A DNA stretch of 8,395 nucleotides, taken from the NCBI GenBank assembly GCA_017882245.1, contig JADGPV010000190.1, positions 1 through 8,395 on the forward strand. The letters are read 5' to 3'. The position numbers were made by a program, and so were the translations under genes. The notes below the pieces were generated by a model. It did no database searches. It had not been told where the DNA came from and saw nothing but the letters and a program-made list of their open reading frames with translations. The first letter of the stretch is position 1. Each line of letters starts with the position of its first letter. The DNA comes from Bacteroidales bacterium (lineage in GTDB: Bacteria > Bacteroidota > Bacteroidia > Bacteroidales > VadinHA17). Shown here piece after piece: positions 6,777-8,395 of the stretch.

Positions 6777-8021
6777 ATGAGCCTGATCATATATAATATA
6801 GGTATGCTGGTGCAGGTCCGTGATGAAACGGTTGCTTTCGTCGCTGGTAAAGACATGTCACTTCTGCCTGTCGTAAAAGATGCATGGCTGCTTATCGAGG
6901 ACGATATTATTGCCGGTTACGGCTCAATGGCTGAGACGCCATCCTTCAGCGATGCTCTTAACAGGATGGATGCCGGAGGAGGGTATGTATTGCCCGCATT
7001 CTGTGATCCCCATACTCACCTTGTCTATGCCGGCAGCAGGGAGAAGGAGTATATTGACAAGATAAGAGGACTTTCTTACGAGGAGATAGCAAAAAGGGGA
7101 GGTGGCATTCTTAACTCTGCACAGCTGCTGCATGAGACCACTGAGGATGAGCTCTTCAGGCAGTCGATGGAGCGTATAAGGGAGATCATTTCATTTGGTA
7201 CAGGCGCCGTGGAGATAAAAAGCGGCTATGGCCTCACCACTGAGGATGAGCTTAAGATGCTGAGGGTAATAAGAAGGATCAGAAATGAGTCACGCCTTAC
7301 TGTCAGGGCCACTTTCCTGGGGGCACACGCCATACCCGGACAGTACAAGGAAAACAGAAACGGATATATTGATCTGATCACCAATGAGATGATACCAGCC
7401 ATCGCTGCAGAGCGACTGGCTGACTATATCGATGTCTTCTGTGACAGGGGATTTTTCACCGTGGAAGAGACAGAACGGATCCTTGCTGCCGGTGCGCGGT
7501 ACGGCTTGCGTCCAAAGATGCACGCCAACGAGCTTGACTATTCAGGAGGTATACAGACAGGTGTAAAATACAAAGCTCTCTCGGTAGATCATCTTGAATT
7601 TACCGGTGACGAGGAGATCGCAGCACTGCTTGGCAGCGGAACAATGCCCACGCTGTTGCCAGGTGCAGCATTCTTCCTTGGCATGACTGATCCGCCTGCA
7701 CGGAAGATGATCGATGCAGGATTACCTCTTGCCCTGGCAAGTGACTACAATCCCGGATCATCACCTTCGGGTAACATGAAATTCATTATGTCGTTGGGGT
7801 GTATCAGGCTGAAGATGCTTCCGGAGGAGGTGATTAATGCTGTTACTATAAATTCTGCTTACGCAATGGGCATATCGGAAACTCATGGGTCAATAACTGT
7901 CGGCAAGAAAGCTAATATAATTATTACCCAAAAGATACCTTCGTATGAGTTCATTCCTTATGCATATACTACTAATTTGTTTGATAGGATTGTACTTAAC
8001 GGAGAGATTGTTGGAAAATAG
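6777..8021 (+). CDS. hutI: Imidazolonepropionase (histidine degradation)
   Basis: HutI hydrolyses 4-imidazolone-5-propionate to N-formimino-L-glutamate, the third step of histidine degradation in the cytosol. The 414-residue protein belongs to the amidohydrolase superfamily and has normal length. The metal site is visible: His79 and His81 in FCDPHTHLVYAGSRE, His249 in KMHANEL, and Asp323 in ALASDYNPGSSPSGN. Glu252 and His272 (SVDHLEF) sit where the family has catalytic residues, and the numbering nearly equals that of B. subtilis HutI as I recall it. Other HutI signatures are FGTGAVEIKSGYGL and PTLLPGAAFFLG. The Asp-Tyr-Asn-Pro-Gly form, in place of the common Asp-Cys-Asn-Pro-Gly, is to my knowledge normal in Bacteroidota. 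ATG 6777 gives the expected N-terminal beta-domain (MSLIIYNIGMLVQV). The next gene encodes the enzyme that uses its product, which supports the call. The gap to it carries an inverted heptamer repeat. Confidence 0.97.
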   Translation: MSLIIYNIGMLVQVRDETVAFVAGKDMSLLPVVKDAWLLIEDDIIAGYGSMAETPSFSDALNRMDAGGGYVLPAFCDPHTHLVYAGSREKEYIDKIRGLSYEEIAKRGGGILNSAQLLHETTEDELFRQSMERIREIISFGTGAVEIKSGYGLTTEDELKMLRVIRRIRNESRLTVRATFLGAHAIPGQYKENRNGYIDLITNEMIPAIAAERLADYIDVFCDRGFFTVEETERILAAGARYGLRPKMHANELDYSGGIQTGVKYKALSVDHLEFTGDEEIAALLGSGTMPTLLPGAAFFLGMTDPPARKMIDAGLPLALASDYNPGSSPSGNMKFIMSLGCIRLKMLPEEVINAVTINSAYAMGISETHGSITVGKKANIIITQKIPSYEFIPYAYTTNLFDRIVLNGEIVGK

Positions 8022-8026
8022 AGATC

Positions 8027-8129
8027 GTTGTCGGTTATCAGTTGTCAGTTATCGGTTAAACTTTGAGCTAAATCCTTAACAGACAACCGAAAACAGACGA
8101 CAGACAACAGACAAACGAAAACTGACAAC
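8027..8129. repeat. Inverted tandem heptamer repeat between hutI and the formimidoyltransferase gene
   Basis: The left arm is a head-to-tail run of 7-mers: GTTGTCG, GTTATCA, GTTGTCA, GTTATCG (8027-8054), plus a partial GTTAAAC. After a spacer, the right arm carries seven 7-mers in inverted orientation (8081-8129): AGACAAC, CGAAAAC, AGACGAC, AGACAAC, AGACAAA, CGAAAAC, TGACAAC, preceded by a degenerate CCTTAAC. The common unit, read on the left-arm strand, is GTTGTC plus one variable base. Folding 8027-8059 against 8076-8108 gives 25 Watson-Crick pairs, one G-U and 7 mismatches around a 16-nt loop. Shifting by five units gives a perfect 10-bp match (8041-8050 with 8120-8129). The whole run starts 5 bp after the hutI stop and ends 9 bp before the next start codon. 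It could act as an attenuator, a terminator or a spreading intergenic repeat. The function is unknown. Confidence 0.9.
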
Positions 8130-8138
8130 ATCAAATAC

Positions 8139-8395
8139 ATGGCCAATAAACAACTAATCGAGTGTGTTCCGAACTTCAGTGAGGGGCGTGATATGGATGT
8201 TATAAAACAGATCACTGATGAAATAGAATCCGTTGCCGGAGTGAGGCTGCTTGATGTTGATCCGGGCAGGGACACCAACCGCACGGTAGTTACATTTGTG
8301 GGCGAACCTGATCCTGTTTGCGAGGCTGCCTTCAGGGCTGTGAAAAAGGCTGCAAAGATCATTGACATGTCAAAACATTCCGGTGCTCATCCGCG
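8139..8395 (+). CDS. ftcD: Glutamate formimidoyltransferase (N-terminal fragment, 3' end outside window)
   Basis: The frame is open from ATG 8139 to the window edge, giving 85 full codons. The enzyme moves the formimino group of N-formimino-L-glutamate (the HutI product) to tetrahydrofolate in the cytosol. Conserved family segments are ECVPNFSEGRD near the start, LLDVDPGRDTNRTVVTFVG at about residues 37-55, and IDMSKHSGAHP at about 75-85. The His of AHP (residue 84) aligns with the catalytic His82 of mammalian formiminotransferase, as I recall it. ATG 8139 is favoured because MANKQLIECVPNFSEG gives the normal short N-terminus, and the sequence just upstream is repeat. Whether it is a stand-alone transferase or fused to a cyclodeaminase domain cannot be seen. 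It is co-directional with hutI 117 bp upstream, suggesting a hut operon, although the intervening repeat could weaken read-through. Confidence 0.93.
   Translation, partial: MANKQLIECVPNFSEGRDMDVIKQITDEIESVAGVRLLDVDPGRDTNRTVVTFVGEPDPVCEAAFRAVKKAAKIIDMSKHSGAHP

Noticed and set aside
8027..8129. CRISPR array
   Set aside because: The units are only 7 bp with no spacers, and the second half is inverted, so this is a simple tandem/inverted repeat.
8045..8368. Minus-strand open frame of about 107 codons covering the heptamer repeat and the start of ftcD
   Set aside because: Its C-terminal part is simply translated heptamer repeat, it lies antisense to well-conserved ftcD codons, and it shows no family resemblance.
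1..8395. Defence island, mobile element or prophage
   Set aside because: No transposase, integrase, restriction, toxin-antitoxin or phage-like gene is visible, and no terminal repeats or tRNA were seen. The genes are core metabolic, repair and envelope functions.

Overview
The window looks like chromosomal DNA of a Bacteroidota bacterium, most plausibly Bacteroidales or a relative. The evidence is a PorD/DUF4835-type protein lying between coaBC and recN, a FabI with the Bacteroidota-type sequence, a POTRA-less Omp85 barrel, and a general lack of strong Shine-Dalgarno sequences. The species cannot be named from the sequence alone.

Layout. Positions 1-3969 hold a tight co-directional cluster on the + strand: the 3' end of coaBC (coenzyme A synthesis), porD (DUF4835, linked to type IX secretion), recN (double-strand-break repair ATPase) and fabI (enoyl-ACP reductase). 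The gaps are 6, 11 and 33 bp, which suggests one transcript. A weak hairpin follows fabI. A separate + strand gene at 4069-5358 encodes a DUF819-type polytopic membrane protein. It meets, tail to tail with a 4-bp overlap, a - strand gene at 5355-6677 for an Omp85-superfamily outer-membrane barrel with no POTRA domains. A 99-bp divergent, A/T-rich spacer at 6678-6776 then leads into hutI (6777-8021) and the start of a glutamate formimidoyltransferase gene (8139 to the window edge). These two encode consecutive steps of histidine degradation.

The gap between hutI and the formimidoyltransferase gene is the one clearly non-standard structure. It is a run of about 4.5 heptamers of the form GTTRTCR, a 16-nt spacer, and then seven heptamers in inverted orientation, ending 9 bp before the next start codon. 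The arms can fold into a long imperfect hairpin with mismatches at heptamer-related positions.

Most of the window is ordinary core metabolism and repair. I see no mobile element, CRISPR array, tRNA or rRNA, and no convincing evidence of an undescribed multi-gene system. The best leads are the inverted heptamer repeat, the POTRA-less Omp85 protein, and the DUF819 protein whose C-terminal signature looks diverged.
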